This document shows positions 8,646 to 16,902 of a stretch of DNA of 47,516 bases, in pieces (the first letter of the stretch is position 1; each line of letters opens with the position of its first letter). Below the pieces are notes generated by a model. That model saw nothing but the letters and a program-made list of their open reading frames with translations. It was not told the origin of the DNA and ran no database searches. The stretch covers positions 5,832-53,347 of the forward strand of contig KB291735.1 in assembly GCA_000318405.1 (NCBI GenBank), in the 5' to 3' direction. This DNA comes from Brevundimonas diminuta 470-4 (GTDB lineage Bacteria > Pseudomonadota > Alphaproteobacteria > Caulobacterales > Caulobacteraceae). Both the position numbers and the translations under genes were made by a program.

Positions 8646-9376
8646 GCGACGCCAAACCTCAACTCGGCCTGATCGGCTTCGGCGCCTTCGGGCGGCTGAC
8701 GGCCAAGCATCTGGCGCCGTGGTTCGACATTGTCGCCCATGATCCGGCGGCGAGCGACGGGGATGGGCTGGCGCGGCTGACGACGCTGGATGAAGTCGCC
8801 GCCTGTCCGGTGGTTGTGCTGGCCGTGCCGGTCGGGGTTCTGGCCGAGACGGTCGCGGCCATCGCGCCATCCGTGACGCCGGGCGCCCTGATCCTCGACG
8901 TGGGGTCGGTGAAGGTGAAGCCTGCACAGGTCATGCTGGAGGGTCTGCCGCAAGGCGTGAGCATCGTCGGCACCCACCCCCTGTTCGGCCCTCAGAGCGG
9001 CAAGGACGGCATCGCCGGTCTGCGCATCGCCGTCTGTCCGGTGCGTGGCGACAAGGCGGCGTGGCGCGTCGCGGCCTTCTGTCGTCGTGCGCTGGCGTTG
9101 AAGGTGTTCGTCGTCAGTCCCGAGGATCACGACCGGGAGGCGGCGACGGTCCAGGGTCTGACCCATCTGATCGCCAAGGTGCTGCTGGCGATGGAGCCGC
9201 TGCCGACGCGCATGACCACCACCAGTTTCGAGCGGGTCATGCAAGGCGTCGACATGGTCCGCCACGACAGCGCGGCGGTCTTCCGCGCCATCGAACACGA
9301 CAACCCCTTCGCCGCCGAGGTCCGCCGCCGCTTCTTCGATCTGGCCGAACAGGCGCGGGCGGAACTGGACGACTGA
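8642..9376 (+). CDS. Prephenate/arogenate dehydrogenase-like protein (TyrA family)
   Basis: A 244-residue dehydrogenase. The N-terminal Rossmann motif GLIGFGAFGRL (about residues 9-19) binds NAD(P), and GTHPLFGPQSGKDG (about 110-123) is the TyrA substrate-site signature. The C-terminal helical dimerisation domain is short, and there is no ACT domain or chorismate mutase fusion, so it is the minimal form. The predicted reaction is oxidative decarboxylation of prephenate or arogenate in tyrosine synthesis. It starts at a GTG overlapping the preceding stop codon (GTGA), which points to translational coupling with the dihydroorotase-like gene. Which of the two substrates it uses cannot be decided here. 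Confidence 0.85.
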   Translation: MSDAKPQLGLIGFGAFGRLTAKHLAPWFDIVAHDPAASDGDGLARLTTLDEVAACPVVVLAVPVGVLAETVAAIAPSVTPGALILDVGSVKVKPAQVMLEGLPQGVSIVGTHPLFGPQSGKDGIAGLRIAVCPVRGDKAAWRVAAFCRRALALKVFVVSPEDHDREAATVQGLTHLIAKVLLAMEPLPTRMTTTSFERVMQGVDMVRHDSAAVFRAIEHDNPFAAEVRRRFFDLAEQARAELDD

Positions 9377-9394
9377 GTCCGGCGGCGCCTGGAT

Positions 9395-10312
9395 CTACTT
9401 CAGCACGAAATCCGCCACCCCCTCGACCACGCCGGGCGCCAGCGGCAGGGCCGGGTCCATATAGGTCGCGACATTGGCGGCGCGTTCGGCGGGCGCGACC
9501 TTCAGGACGTGATTCACGCCGTCCCAGATCGCCAGTTCGGCGCGCGGCTGGCCGGCCTTGAGGGCCTCGGCGTCGGCGAGCGTCACCTGAAGGTCCGTCG
9601 TCCCCTGACCGATGAAGATCGGGCCGTCATAGGCGGCCGCCAGCTTAGCCGGGTCCAGCGTCAGCCAGGAGATAAGGTACGGCTGGACGGCCGGCCGGAA
9701 CAGCGCCGCCAGCGATGCAGGCGGATTGGCGACCGTGCGGCCTGCTTCCAACGCCTCGATGACAGCGTAGGCCTCGGTCTTCAGCGGTTCGGGCAGGGCG
9801 GCCAGTTGTTCGCGCAGAACCACGCCCGCCGGACGCCCGGCGCCGGACAGCAGCACCAGACCGCAAACCTTCCCGTCCCCGCTCTCCACGGCGGCAAGGG
9901 CGACCAGCGCGCCCTCGCTGTGGCCGATCAGCCAGGCGCAGGGGAGGCCCGTCTTCGCCGCCGCCTCGGCCGCCCAGGCGCGGGCGTCCTCGGCATAGGC
10001 TGAAAAGCGCAGCTCGGCTTCGGAGGCGCCTGCGGCGGCGCTCTCGCCGATGCCGCGTTTGTCGATACGGACGGTGGCGACGCCGCGCTCGGCCAGCCCT
10101 TCGGCCAGCAGGCGATAGGTCGCCGCCTGAATGCCGAACTGCGGACTGTTCCCGTCGCGATCGGTCGGTCCCGAGCCGGGAATGATGACGGCGGCGGCGT
10201 GGGCATGGCCTTCAGGCGACAGCAGGGTTCCGTGCAGCGGCGCGGGGCTGGACGGCAGCTCGATCGGCGTCGAAACCGGTGAGAGCAGCAGGGCGGCGGC
10301 GAGGGTCAGCAT
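9395..10312 (-). CDS. Exported alpha/beta hydrolase (serine esterase/aminopeptidase S33-like)
   Basis: A 305-residue alpha/beta hydrolase. A short signal peptide (MLTLAAALLLSPVS) precedes the fold. The oxyanion-region motif IIPGSGPTDRDGNS, the nucleophile elbow GHSEGA and the late histidine in GVNHVLK give a full catalytic triad pattern. The family contains exported esterases and acyl-peptide-type hydrolases; substrate is unknown. The frame is open further upstream to 10393, but ATG 10312 is chosen because it starts the signal peptide and has GGAG about 8 nt upstream. It lies convergent to the TyrA-like gene and follows the sdpRI pair on the same strand with a 31-bp gap. Confidence 0.85.
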   Translation of the reverse strand: MLTLAAALLLSPVSTPIELPSSPAPLHGTLLSPEGHAHAAAVIIPGSGPTDRDGNSPQFGIQAATYRLLAEGLAERGVATVRIDKRGIGESAAAGASEAELRFSAYAEDARAWAAEAAAKTGLPCAWLIGHSEGALVALAAVESGDGKVCGLVLLSGAGRPAGVVLREQLAALPEPLKTEAYAVIEALEAGRTVANPPASLAALFRPAVQPYLISWLTLDPAKLAAAYDGPIFIGQGTTDLQVTLADAEALKAGQPRAELAIWDGVNHVLKVAPAERAANVATYMDPALPLAPGVVEGVADFVLK

Positions 10313-10343
10313 ATGGTCGTCTCCGTCGTCAGATGGGCAGGGG

Positions 10344-11018
10344 TCAGAAGGGTTGTCGGTCGGGATCGGCGCGCCACACGCGCCAGCTTTCAAACACTGA
10401 CCAGGCGGTGGCGATAAGAACGCCAGTGATCAGGACGATCAGCCCCAAAGGCTGGAGGGCGAAGGGGCTGGCGATCAGCCCGGCCGCGCCCAGCCAGAAC
10501 ATCAGACGTCCGGCTAGGCGGTTGGAGCGGTCCCACGCCAGTCGCGACTTATAGGCCCAGGGCGTCTTCACCCCGATGAACGGATTGGGACTGACGCGCC
10601 CCAGCAGCGCGCCCATGATCAGGAAAATCAGGCTGAGAAAGGCCATGGCGCCGCTGGGCGGAGTGAAGCCAGACGCGGCGTGCGGACCCAGGCTGGACCA
10701 CACGATAAAGACGGTGACGATCCCCAGAATGAGGCTCGACAGCCATTGTCCCCCTCTCAGGCCCTTGCGGCGGACCGGATCCGGCGTGGCGGCGGCCTGG
10801 CGTCCGGTCACCCAGTTCACCAGCAGGTTCAAAAGCGCCAACCCTCCCAAGGTGGCCGCAAGCTCATAGCGGCTGCCGTAGCGGTTCGCCTGCCCGGCGG
10901 CGTCGAAATGCACCGGAATGGGGGTCTGGGGGCCATAGATGGCGATCCAGACCGCGACCGTCAGGATCAGCAGAGAAATGACGACGGCGACCGTGTCGGC
11001 GATGGTGGGCTGTTTCAT
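10344..11018 (-). CDS. sdpI: SdpI-family membrane protein (DUF1648 plus SdpI)
   Basis: A 224-residue integral membrane protein with about six hydrophobic segments. The N-terminal part has the DUF1648 pattern (IPVHFDAAGQANRYGS) and the C-terminal part the SdpI signature (NPFIGVKTPWAYKSRLAWDRSNRLAGR). In Bacillus subtilis SdpI gives immunity to the SdpC toxin and, when toxin is bound, sequesters the repressor SdpR. The ATG at 11018 overlaps the stop of the sdpR-like gene by 4 nt (ATGA), so the two are translated together. No SdpC-like toxin gene is visible nearby, so the signal may be something other than a self-made toxin. Confidence 0.87.
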   Translation of the reverse strand: MKQPTIADTVAVVISLLILTVAVWIAIYGPQTPIPVHFDAAGQANRYGSRYELAATLGGLALLNLLVNWVTGRQAAATPDPVRRKGLRGGQWLSSLILGIVTVFIVWSSLGPHAASGFTPPSGAMAFLSLIFLIMGALLGRVSPNPFIGVKTPWAYKSRLAWDRSNRLAGRLMFWLGAAGLIASPFALQPLGLIVLITGVLIATAWSVFESWRVWRADPDRQPF

Positions 11019-11302
11019 CGGCTCTCTTTCTCTTCCTTTGTTCCGCCCGTTCCGCTCAGGTCCATCAGGAAGGCTAGGGCCTCCTCGACCGCCGAAATCT
11101 CCAGCCGATAGCGGATCGACTGGCCGTCGCGCTCGGGACTGACGAGACCAGCCTCCTTCAGCGCGTTGAGGTGGCCGGTGATGGTCGGCCAACTCATGTC
11201 GAAGGCGGCGGCGATGTCGCCGGACGCCAGCGGTCCCTTGCGCAGCATGGCGATGATGCGTCGCCGCACGGGGTGGGACAGGGCCTTGAACAGGCTGTTC
11301 AT
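11015..11302 (-). CDS. sdpR: ArsR-type autorepressor, SdpR family
   Basis: A 95-residue winged-helix repressor. FKALSHPVRRRIIAML (about residues 5-20) begins the ArsR fold, and the recognition helix lies in FDMSWPTITGHLNALKEAGL. There are no metal-binding cysteines of the ArsR/SmtB type, in line with SdpR, which senses its partner SdpI and not a metal. It is overlapped with sdpI by ATGA. A perfect inverted repeat lies 13 bp upstream of its start and is a good autoregulatory operator. Confidence 0.9.
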   Translation of the reverse strand: MNSLFKALSHPVRRRIIAMLRKGPLASGDIAAAFDMSWPTITGHLNALKEAGLVSPERDGQSIRYRLEISAVEEALAFLMDLSGTGGTKEEKESR

Positions 11303-11315
11303 ACAGAAAGCGTAC

Positions 11316-11331
11316 TTAGGAAACTTCCTAA
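11316..11331. promoter_or_regulatory. Probable SdpR operator
   Basis: TTAGGAA (11316-11322), a 2-bp spacer AC, and TTCCTAA (11325-11331) form a perfect 7-bp inverted repeat immediately upstream of the sdpR start at 11302. The spot overlaps where the minus-strand promoter must lie, so a bound dimer would block transcription. It is the only perfect dyad seen in this 118-bp gap. Binding by SdpR is inferred from position and symmetry. Confidence 0.6.
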
Positions 11332-11420
11332 ATACAACCCGTGTTCGGCGAGGCGCCGCTGGTCTTCACGGCAGGTGCGGCCTATGGCTGAGGTCGGTTC
11401 AGAAGCTGCGAGTTGTTCTC

Positions 11421-12179
11421 ATGGAAATCCGCGATCAGATCGTTCTCATCACCGGCGGCGCGCGCGGCGTGGGCGCAGCGGCGGCGCGGGCTTTTGCCGG
11501 GCAGGGCGCGCGGGTGGCGATCAACTGGCGCAACAGCGGCGAACGGGCCGCCACGTTGGCGGCGGAACTGGGCGAACGCGCCCTGGCCGTTCAGGCCGAC
11601 GTGACGGATCGTGCAGGCGTCGACGCCATGGTCGCCAAGGTTCAGGCGCATTTCGGCGGACCGGTCAGCACCGTGGTCAACAATGCGCTGGACTACAGTT
11701 TCAACGGCGACGCCCGCGCCCAGATGGCCGATATTCCATGGGAAGACATGGAGCGACAGTTCGCCACCGTGATCCGCGGCGCCCTGAATGTCATTCAGGC
11801 CACGGCGCCCGGCATGGGGGCGCAAAAGTTCGGTCGGGTCATCAACATCGGCACCAATCTGTTCCAGAATCCGGTCGTGCCCTATCACGACTACACCGCC
11901 GCCAAGGCCGCCCTGCTCAGCCTGACGCGGACGGCGGCGGGCGATCTGGGGCCGTCGGGGATCACCGTCAACATGATCTCGGGCGGCCTGCTGCGCACGA
12001 CCGACGCCAGCGCGGCGACGCCCGAGGCGGTGTTCGACCTGATCGCCAGCATGACCCCGCTACGGTCGGTGACGACGCCGGAAGAGTTCGCCGACGCGGC
12101 CCTGTTCTTCGCCTCGCCGTGGAGCCGGGCGGTGACGGGGCAGAATCTGGTGGTCGACGGCGGGCTGGTGCGGGATTAA
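11421..12179 (+). CDS. SDR-family oxidoreductase (FabG-like)
   Basis: A 252-residue short-chain dehydrogenase/reductase. The cofactor motif TGGARGVGAAAA is at about residues 12-23, the catalytic YTAAK lies after INIGTNLFQNPVVPYHD, and the C-terminal VTGQNLVVDGGL is typical of 3-oxoacyl-ACP reductase-like members. The usual NNAG motif reads NNAL, a feature I recall in one FabG-like subgroup whose substrate is not known. It is divergent from sdpR. The ATG at 11421 lacks a clear Shine-Dalgarno. Residues upstream of it in the open frame are not SDR-like. Confidence 0.88.
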   Translation: MEIRDQIVLITGGARGVGAAAARAFAGQGARVAINWRNSGERAATLAAELGERALAVQADVTDRAGVDAMVAKVQAHFGGPVSTVVNNALDYSFNGDARAQMADIPWEDMERQFATVIRGALNVIQATAPGMGAQKFGRVINIGTNLFQNPVVPYHDYTAAKAALLSLTRTAAGDLGPSGITVNMISGGLLRTTDASAATPEAVFDLIASMTPLRSVTTPEEFADAALFFASPWSRAVTGQNLVVDGGLVRD

Positions 12180-12217
12180 GTCGGCCCGACAGTAAAGCCT
12201 CAGCCAGGACGGAAATC

Positions 12218-12967
12218 ATGAGCGGCGTCATTCTGATCACCGGAGCCACCTCGGGCATCGGTCGGGCGGCGGCGCGCCGCTTCGCCGGCGCCGGCTGGAA
12301 GGTGATCGCCACCGGCCGCCGTCAGGAGCGTCTGGACGAACTGGTCGCCGAGCTGGGCGCGGACCGCGTCCACGCCGCCCCTTTCGACATGAGGGACGAG
12401 GCCGCCATCGACGCGGCGCTGGACGCCCTGCCTGAAGGCTTTCGCGACATCGACGTGCTGATCAACAACGCCGGTCTGGCGCTGGGCACGGCGACGGCGC
12501 AGGAAGCTGATCTGGCCCAGTGGCGCCAGATGATCGACACCAACATCACCGGCCTGGTGACGCTGACCCACCGCCTGCTGCCGCGCCTGATCGCGCGCAA
12601 GGGGGCGATCCTGAACATCAGTTCGGTGGCCGCGACCTATCCCTATAAGGGCGGCAACGCCTATGGCGGGACCAAGGCCTTCGTGCGCCAGTTCTCGCTG
12701 GGGCTGCGCTCGGACCTGCACGGGACGGGGGTGCGCGTCACTTCCATCGAGCCGGGCATGGCCGAGACGGAGTTCACCCTGGTCCGCACCGGCGGCGATC
12801 AGGCGGCGTCCGACGCCCTCTATGGCGGCGCCCAGCCCATGACCGGCGAGGACATCGCCGAGACCCTTTTCTGGGTCGCCACCCTGCCGCCGCACCTGAA
12901 CATCAATGCGCTGGAGCTGATGCCGGTCAGCCAGTCCTTCGCCGGGTTTCAGGTGGCGCGCCTCTAG
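12218..12967 (+). CDS. SDR-family NADP-dependent oxidoreductase (YdfG-like)
   Basis: A 249-residue classical SDR. The cofactor motif TGATSGIGRAAARRF (about residues 8-22) is followed by NNAGLALG (about 84-91), serines in ISSVAATYPYKG and the catalytic YGGTKAF. This pattern resembles YdfG, the NADP-dependent 3-hydroxy acid/serine dehydrogenase group. A basic residue pair in ATGRRQERL after beta-strand 2 suggests NADP. It follows the other SDR gene by 38 nt, with AGGAC as ribosome binding site, so the two are probably co-transcribed. The in vivo substrate is unknown. Confidence 0.9.
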   Translation: MSGVILITGATSGIGRAAARRFAGAGWKVIATGRRQERLDELVAELGADRVHAAPFDMRDEAAIDAALDALPEGFRDIDVLINNAGLALGTATAQEADLAQWRQMIDTNITGLVTLTHRLLPRLIARKGAILNISSVAATYPYKGGNAYGGTKAFVRQFSLGLRSDLHGTGVRVTSIEPGMAETEFTLVRTGGDQAASDALYGGAQPMTGEDIAETLFWVATLPPHLNINALELMPVSQSFAGFQVARL

Positions 12968-13037
12968 GCTCAAGACCTATTGAAGTCGCAGCTTTCGCCG
13001 TCACCGTGCCTTTCTGAGCATGAGTCCTGACCCCGGA

Positions 13038-13670
13038 TCATCGGGCCAATAGAGGCAGCGCCAGTTTGATGGCGCCGGCGAGGAGCATCACGCCGAAGAC
13101 GGTTTCGATCACAGGTCGAGCGCGTTTGAAGGCGTCGCGGGCGGGGACGTTGTCCAGCAGGCGGGTGATTACCTCATACCAGACCAGCGTCACAGCCAGC
13201 ACGATAAGGACCAGGACGATGCTCAGGCCCAAGCGCAGGTCGTGAAAACCGCTGATAATAGCGGCTGTGAAATAGACCAGTGACTGAGGGTTCAGGCTGG
13301 CGCTGGTGAAGCCCTGCAGGAAGGTCCGGTTGCCGTAGACCACACCTGGTGCAGATGTCGCGGTTGGGCGCCGCGTCACGGCGCGATGCAGCATTTTTGC
13401 GCCCAGCCAGGTGAAATAGGCGGCGCCGACGCACGCGATGATCTGGCGAAGTTCGGGGTGCTGTTGAAAGATCGCCGCGCCGCTGAGGGCGATCACGCAC
13501 CACATCGCATTGCCCGTCGCGACGCCCGCGGCCGTGGACATGGCGGCGCGACGCGAGCCAAGCAGGGCGGCGTTGGTGATACGGACGAAGTTCGGACCCG
13601 GCACGGCGACCTGCGCCCACCAGAGAAGGGCGAAGGTTGCGAGCGCGGCGGCGGTCGAGGCGGTGATCAT
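13038..13670 (-). CDS. LysE/RhtB-family amino acid exporter
   Basis: A 210-residue inner-membrane protein with about six hydrophobic segments and the family signature VPGPNFVRITNAAL near the N-terminus (about residues 23-36). LysE/RhtB proteins export basic or neutral amino acids or their analogues. It is divergent from a LysR-type regulator across a 77-bp region containing a perfect dyad, the standard lysE-lysG arrangement, so that regulator probably controls it. Substrate not readable from sequence. Confidence 0.9.
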   Translation of the reverse strand: MITASTAAALATFALLWWAQVAVPGPNFVRITNAALLGSRRAAMSTAAGVATGNAMWCVIALSGAAIFQQHPELRQIIACVGAAYFTWLGAKMLHRAVTRRPTATSAPGVVYGNRTFLQGFTSASLNPQSLVYFTAAIISGFHDLRLGLSIVLVLIVLAVTLVWYEVITRLLDNVPARDAFKRARPVIETVFGVMLLAGAIKLALPLLAR

Positions 13671-13725
13671 GGCGGCGCTCTGCCACTCGCCCGCTCCGTC
13701 CCCAAACGCATGTTTACCTCAGGGG

Positions 13726-13738
13726 GTATTAGCAATAC
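13726..13738. promoter_or_regulatory. Probable LysR operator in the lysE/lysR divergent region
   Basis: GTATT (13726-13730), AGC, AATAC (13734-13738): a perfect 5-bp inverted repeat 9 bp upstream of the LysR start at 13748. LysR-type proteins bind dyads with T-N11-A spacing, and GTATT-AGC-AATAC fits. The position is consistent with autorepression and control of the divergent lysE. Inferred from symmetry and context. Confidence 0.5.
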
Positions 13739-13747
13739 TTATCGGGC

Positions 13748-14620
13748 ATGGCTTCTTCGCGTTTGCCGCCGACGTCTGCCCTGAAGGCCTTTGTCGTGAC
13801 GGCCCAATCGGGATCGTTCACTCAGGCGGCCAGGGACCTCAACCTCACGCAATCGGCGATCAGTCAGGCCGTGCGCGGGCTGGAGGCCGACTTGGGGACA
13901 GCCCTGTTTGTGCGCGATGTGGGACGGGTGGCGCTGACGCCTGCGGGCGAGGCCTATCGGGATGCGATCGCTCCGGCGCTGGACGCCATCGCCCTGGCCA
14001 CCGCACAGGCAAGGCAGGCGGCGCCCGCCAGCCTGAGCATCGGTTGCGTCCGGTCTCTGCTCAACAACTGGCTTCTGGCGCGGCTGCCGGGGTTCTCAAG
14101 CCAGTCCCCCATGCTGGACATCAGCATGCAAACCTTGGGGCGTGATGTTCGCAGCCTGGGCGGTTGCGACGTCGTGATCATACTGGCGTCGAAACAGGCG
14201 CCGCCCAAGGGCGCTCTATGGCTGCATGATGAGACGCTCATCCCGGTCTCGGCGCCTGGCCTGAACGAGAATGAGCGCACGTCGCCAGACCCGGCCCTGA
14301 TCGGTCAGAACTGGGCGCTCTGGCGTGATCCGAAAATCTCGCAACGGGCGCGAGGGCCAGCAATCCAGTTGCGGGAAACCAGTGCGCAACTGGCGGCTGC
14401 GCGGGCTGGACAAGGCATGGCCCTGCTGCCGGATCTGGTCTGTTACGACGATCTGTCGGCCGGCCGTCTCGTGCGCCTTTCCCCCAAATCCGTCTCGCGA
14501 GACCGCGCCTTTTATATCATGCAGGCGCCGTCAGGCGGCAGGGCGGTCACAGACTTCGTCGCGTGGCTCCAGGCCCAGGTCGCGGCCTGCGCCAAGCCGA
14601 TGTTTGGCGCGATCACGTAA
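13748..14620 (+). CDS. LysR-type transcriptional regulator
   Basis: A 290-residue LTTR. The N-terminal winged HTH is clear (ALKAFVVTAQSGSFTQAARD, LTQSAISQAVRGLEADLG, about residues 10-50), followed by a two-lobed substrate-binding domain. It resembles the GcvA/AmpR-like branch (TSALKAF..., LFVRDVGRVALTPAG). Divergent from the LysE-type exporter, its probable target. It is followed by the Fur-like gene after 82 bp on the same strand. Confidence 0.92.
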   Translation: MASSRLPPTSALKAFVVTAQSGSFTQAARDLNLTQSAISQAVRGLEADLGTALFVRDVGRVALTPAGEAYRDAIAPALDAIALATAQARQAAPASLSIGCVRSLLNNWLLARLPGFSSQSPMLDISMQTLGRDVRSLGGCDVVIILASKQAPPKGALWLHDETLIPVSAPGLNENERTSPDPALIGQNWALWRDPKISQRARGPAIQLRETSAQLAAARAGQGMALLPDLVCYDDLSAGRLVRLSPKSVSRDRAFYIMQAPSGGRAVTDFVAWLQAQVAACAKPMFGAIT

Positions 14621-14702
14621 TCATCTGGCGTGTCCGGCGACGCGTGAGCTGCTCCTTCAGGCTTACGGTGATCGGGTTGTTCATGGTCGCAAGGGATCGC
14701 CG

Positions 14703-15182
14703 ATGTCGCACAGTCTGGAAGAGACGCTAAGTCGGTCGGGCATGCGCGTCACGGCGCAGAGGCGCTGGATCGCGCAGGTGCTTGGACGCTCTTCGGATCA
14801 TCCCTCGGCGGAGATGATCCATCGTCGGCTGCGCGAGTGCGGACGGCCGGTTTCGCTGGCGACGATCTACCGAACCTTACGGTTTCTGTGTCAGTCAGGC
14901 GTGGTGCAGGCGCATGAGTTTGGCGACGGGGTCGCGCGGTTCGAACCGGATCGCGGTGACGAACATGGCCACCTTGTCGACCTCGCCAGCGGGGAAGTGT
15001 CAGACTTCGCCGACGATCAGTTGAATCGCCTGCTCGGCCGTATCGCGATGGATCGCGGCTATGAGCGTGTGGCCGCCCGCGTGTCTATCCTTGCTCGCCC
15101 CTTGGCTCTGTCGTCTGCATCAAGCCCGCCGCCCGGATCCAGATTGTCGTCGCCGCCCTTGCTGCTGTTGGGAGGGGCGTGA
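14703..15182 (+). CDS. Fur-family regulator lacking the CxxC zinc site
   Basis: A 159-residue protein. The N-terminal DNA-binding part fits Fur: SGMRVTAQRRWIAQVL, HPSAEMIHRRL and VSLATIYRTLRFLCQSGVV. The dimerisation half keeps a partial metal site (DEHGHLVDLASGEV) but has none of the CxxC pairs that bind structural zinc in many Fur proteins. The last 25 or so residues (SSASSPPPGSRLSSPPLLLL) are low-complexity and unlike Fur. The gene directly precedes the siderophore-interacting protein gene, with the next ATG 3 nt after its stop, so it likely senses iron status for this locus. ATG 14703 starts the recognisable domain. Confidence 0.85.
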   Translation: MSHSLEETLSRSGMRVTAQRRWIAQVLGRSSDHPSAEMIHRRLRECGRPVSLATIYRTLRFLCQSGVVQAHEFGDGVARFEPDRGDEHGHLVDLASGEVSDFADDQLNRLLGRIAMDRGYERVAARVSILARPLALSSASSPPPGSRLSSPPLLLLGGA

Positions 15183-15184
15183 CC

Positions 15185-15925
15185 ATGAACGCGCCTTTTC
15201 TCATGCCCCCGCGAGATTTCAACGCCTCTGGCCGCCGGCCGGGCCTGATCGGACGCAGTCTGGTGCGCAAGGCGATGCAGCCGGCCGAAGTGGCTCGCGT
15301 CGAGCGGCTGTCGGGTCCCTTTGTGATCGTCGATCTGTGCGGCGCTGCGGTCAGGGCGACGCGGTGGTCAGCCGGTCAGCGGGCCAGCCTGATCTTTGAT
15401 CAAAGCCTGGCGGGCCGCACCTATACGCCTTTCGGATGGGACAGGGAGGGCGAGCGGGTGCGTTTCATGTTTCACGTCCACGGAAAAGGCGTCGCCAGCG
15501 AATGGGCCTGGCAGGTTGGGAAAGGGGACGCCTGCGGCCTTGTCGGTCCCGCCGCCTCAATCGAGACGCCTCGAGCCGGAACGGGCGATATGCTGTTCGG
15601 CGATGAGACTTCGATCGCCACGGCGCTTTCGGGCGGACTAGATCGAACCCAGGGCCGCCAGTGCGTATTCGAGGCGACCGATGTCTCTATGCTGCGGCAA
15701 GCCTTGAGCGAAGTCGGTCTGCAGCAGGCGCAGGTTATTGCGCGTCGTCCTGACCTGTCTCATCTCGATGAGGTGCGGTCGGCCTTGGCGAGTGTCGGCG
15801 ACAGCAGTAATCTGACGCTGACGGGCAATGCCCGCTCGATCCAGCGCCTTCATCAATTGCGAGGCCCCTCGTTTGCTGTCCGCACCAAGGCCTATTGGTC
15901 TCCGGGCAAGAGCGGCCTGACGTGA
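15185..15925 (+). CDS. Siderophore-interacting protein (FAD-binding ferric-siderophore reductase, ViuB/SIP family)
   Basis: A 246-residue cytosolic flavoprotein. The FAD-binding barrel has RTYTPFGWD (about residues 77-85) and FHVHGKGVASEWA. The second, SIP domain has GDETSIATAL (about 139-148) and the C-terminal KAYWSPGKSGL, all normal landmarks. The protein would reduce Fe3+ from an imported siderophore using NAD(P)H or ferredoxin. Start: GGAGG at 15171-15175 is 9 nt before ATG 15185; a GTG at 15179 is in frame but too close. The Fur-like gene precedes it and the AraC gene follows after 7 nt, giving a compact iron operon. Confidence 0.9.
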   Translation: MNAPFLMPPRDFNASGRRPGLIGRSLVRKAMQPAEVARVERLSGPFVIVDLCGAAVRATRWSAGQRASLIFDQSLAGRTYTPFGWDREGERVRFMFHVHGKGVASEWAWQVGKGDACGLVGPAASIETPRAGTGDMLFGDETSIATALSGGLDRTQGRQCVFEATDVSMLRQALSEVGLQQAQVIARRPDLSHLDEVRSALASVGDSSNLTLTGNARSIQRLHQLRGPSFAVRTKAYWSPGKSGLT

Positions 15926-15932
15926 GGAGCCC

Positions 15933-16847
15933 ATGAACCGCACCGAATGGCTGGAAAGCGGCTTTCCCGACAATATCCTCCAGCCCGTGGCGGGTCATAT
16001 GGTGGTGCTGGATTCCGCCGAAGAGGCGCATCCGCATTCGCACCAGAAGGTTCAGCTTCTGTTCGCCATCAGCGGCGTCATCACGGTGGAGGTCGAGGCC
16101 GGACTTTGGACCGTGCCTCCGGGCTGCGCCATCTGGATTCCCAGCGGCGCGACTCACGCGGCCCGGTTCGTCGGTCAGGCCTCCATCGCCATGCTTTATC
16201 TGGCCCCCGAGATCGCCGCGAGCCTGCGCGCGGAATGCGGCATCATCTTCGTGCCGCCTCTGCTGCGCGAACTGATCCTGCGCTTCTCCCGCAGCCATAC
16301 GCCCTTCGAGGATTCGGGGATGGTGAAGGCGGGCGTTGGAGGACCGAGTGCGCGAGAGGAGCGTCTGGTCGCTGTCCTGATGGACGAGCTGGCTGCGGCG
16401 CCGGAAGAGCCGCTGCACCTGCCGATGCCGCGCGACCGGCGTCTGCGCCGCATCGCCCTGGCCATGCTGGATGATCCGGCGCAACGCCTGACCATCGACG
16501 AATGGGGGGCGAGGGTCGGGGCCAGCAACCGCACGCTCAGCCGCCTGTTTCGGGAAGAGACGGGCATGTCGTTCGGGGTCTGGCGTCATCAGCTTCACGT
16601 CGGCCTGGGAATGCAGAAGCTCGCGTCCGGCGCCAGCGTGACCAATGTGGCGCTGGACCTCGGCTACCAGAATGTCGGCGCCTTCATCTCCATGTTCAAA
16701 CGCATGATGGGGGTCAGTCCCGCGCGCTATTTTGATCTACAACAGGAGACTGTCGGCGAGGCGCCTTCGGCCGAACCGATGGCGCCTTTGGCGGCGGCGG
16801 GCGCCGAGGTGGTCGAGATCGGTCTGGAAAGACTTCGCCGTCGCTGA
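15933..16847 (+). CDS. AraC-family transcriptional regulator with cupin sensor domain
   Basis: A 304-residue regulator. An N-terminal cupin-like domain (HPHSHQKVQLLFAISG, VPPGCAIWIPSGATHAARF) is followed by a double-HTH AraC domain (LTIDEWGARVGASNRTLSRL, VTNVALDLGYQNVGAFISMF, about residues 185-270) and a low-complexity tail. It closes the Fur-SIP-AraC run and faces the TonB receptor gene tail to tail, so the receptor is a plausible target. The ligand could be a siderophore, as for other AraC regulators of siderophore loci; this is inferred. Confidence 0.9.
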   Translation: MNRTEWLESGFPDNILQPVAGHMVVLDSAEEAHPHSHQKVQLLFAISGVITVEVEAGLWTVPPGCAIWIPSGATHAARFVGQASIAMLYLAPEIAASLRAECGIIFVPPLLRELILRFSRSHTPFEDSGMVKAGVGGPSAREERLVAVLMDELAAAPEEPLHLPMPRDRRLRRIALAMLDDPAQRLTIDEWGARVGASNRTLSRLFREETGMSFGVWRHQLHVGLGMQKLASGASVTNVALDLGYQNVGAFISMFKRMMGVSPARYFDLQQETVGEAPSAEPMAPLAAAGAEVVEIGLERLRRR

Positions 16848-16902
16848 ACGGACCGTTCGCGCTGGGCTTTCAGCGTTTGCGGTGATCCCGCTGCTTGGGC
16901 GC

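Noticed and set aside
11171..12217. One long plus-strand frame joining upstream sequence to the second SDR gene
   Set aside because: The upstream part is Arg/Gly-rich shadow sequence of the first SDR gene; the second SDR domain begins cleanly at ATG 12218.
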